Assembly: GCA_003427395.1 (NCBI GenBank)
Contig: BFEA01000147.1
Span: 2,455,310-2,486,227 of the forward strand
Length of the DNA stretch: 30,918 nt
Source of the DNA: Chara braunii
Lineage: Eukaryota > Streptophyta > Charophyceae > Charales > Characeae
Reading direction: 5' to 3'
In this document: one piece after another, positions 30,561-30,918 of the stretch
How positions within the stretch are numbered: position 1 is the first letter of the stretch
How the letters are laid out: each line of letters starts with the position of its first letter
The notes under the pieces: model-generated
What the model was told of the DNA's origin: nothing
The model's input: the letters and a program-made list of their open reading frames with translations, nothing else
Databases searched by the model: none
Position numbers and translations under genes: made by a program

Positions 30561-30918
30561 GCTGGAAACCGGGTCCAGCGTCCCTTAAATACATCTTTAT
30601 AAGCAGTACATTTTAAAAGTGACGCCTTTGCGCTGGAAACTGGGTCCAGCCTCCCATCCAATCCACTCTACCATACCTATCTTGCAGCAGGCTCGGATAT
30701 TGGGGGGAGAACCACTGGGGGGCACCAGTGGCAGTCTCCTCCAACCAACCAGCCCCTGCCATCCACCTACTCTCCTTCTGGCGCCTCTTTATATTTGAAA
30801 CTATCAGAAAAAGCTGGGACAGACAGTACATTGCCAATGCTGGAAACCGGGTCCAGCGTCCCATATCTGTGCTGTTCATCCAACCAATCTGGCGCCTCTT
30901 TATATTTGGAACTATCAG
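30561..30918. repeat. Hairpin-bearing repeat cluster at right edge
   Basis: GCTGGAAAC(C/T)GGGTCCAGC, a perfect GCTGGA/TCCAGC hairpin, occurs at 30561-30579, 30632-30650 and 30839-30857, each followed by a CTCCC or GTCCC block. CAGTACATT precedes the second and third, and GGCGCCTCTTTATATTTG occurs twice, near 30780 and 30891. The cluster runs off the window. Confidence 0.65.

Overview
The window looks like eukaryotic nuclear DNA with no intact protein-coding gene. No open frame exceeds about 230 codons, and the longest ones lie in low-complexity or repeat sequence. What can be supported is a nest of transposable elements, tandem repeats, microsatellites, one snRNA-derived sequence, one tRNA-derived SINE and one piece of mitochondrial DNA. 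The mitochondrial piece resembles nad9 as found in land plants and their algal relatives, which points to the green (streptophyte) lineage. A charophyte or other repeat-rich plant genome would fit, but the species cannot be named. Two single N positions (6528 and 17982) suggest a draft assembly.

Layout. Bases 1 to about 7.4 kb hold two copies of one repeat family, called family A here, in opposite orientation. They form an imperfect inverted repeat with arms at about 1222-3610 and 4480-7365. Each arm contains five alternating A/B subrepeats and a short perfect palindrome. About 8.87-9.66 kb is an old tandem array. About 10.07-10.28 kb is the decayed nad9 fragment. A third family A piece lies at 11.35-11.83 kb. 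At 13.86-14.09 kb an 80-bp tandem duplication has been split by a tiny poly(A)-tailed retro-insertion. A SINE of about 0.5 kb with 19-bp target duplications occupies 16.49-16.99 kb. The interval 17.1-20.8 kb is GC-rich, purine-rich on the plus strand and full of short repeats, including a 178-bp periodicity and long CT/CA and GA tracts. A fourth family A piece lies at 20.83-21.99 kb. A 528-bp direct repeat fills 22.61-24.43 kb, and its second unit is split by a 752-bp hAT-like element. At 26.66-27.44 kb a 782-bp element with inverted termini encloses a U2 snRNA-like sequence. The rest, to 30.9 kb, is non-coding apart from a 21-bp minisatellite and a hairpin-containing repeat at the right edge.

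The most unusual signal is a series of small hairpins in family A, clearest at 21517-21947. Seven units share the loop TAAGTT. Their apical stems change on both sides together (CCA/TGG, CTA/TAG, CTG/CAG), and their basal stems differ in sequence from unit to unit yet mostly remain paired. Weaker members with the same design occur in the other two long family A copies. I know of no named element with this design. It could be a structured RNA module or a set of protein-binding sites of an undescribed transposable element.
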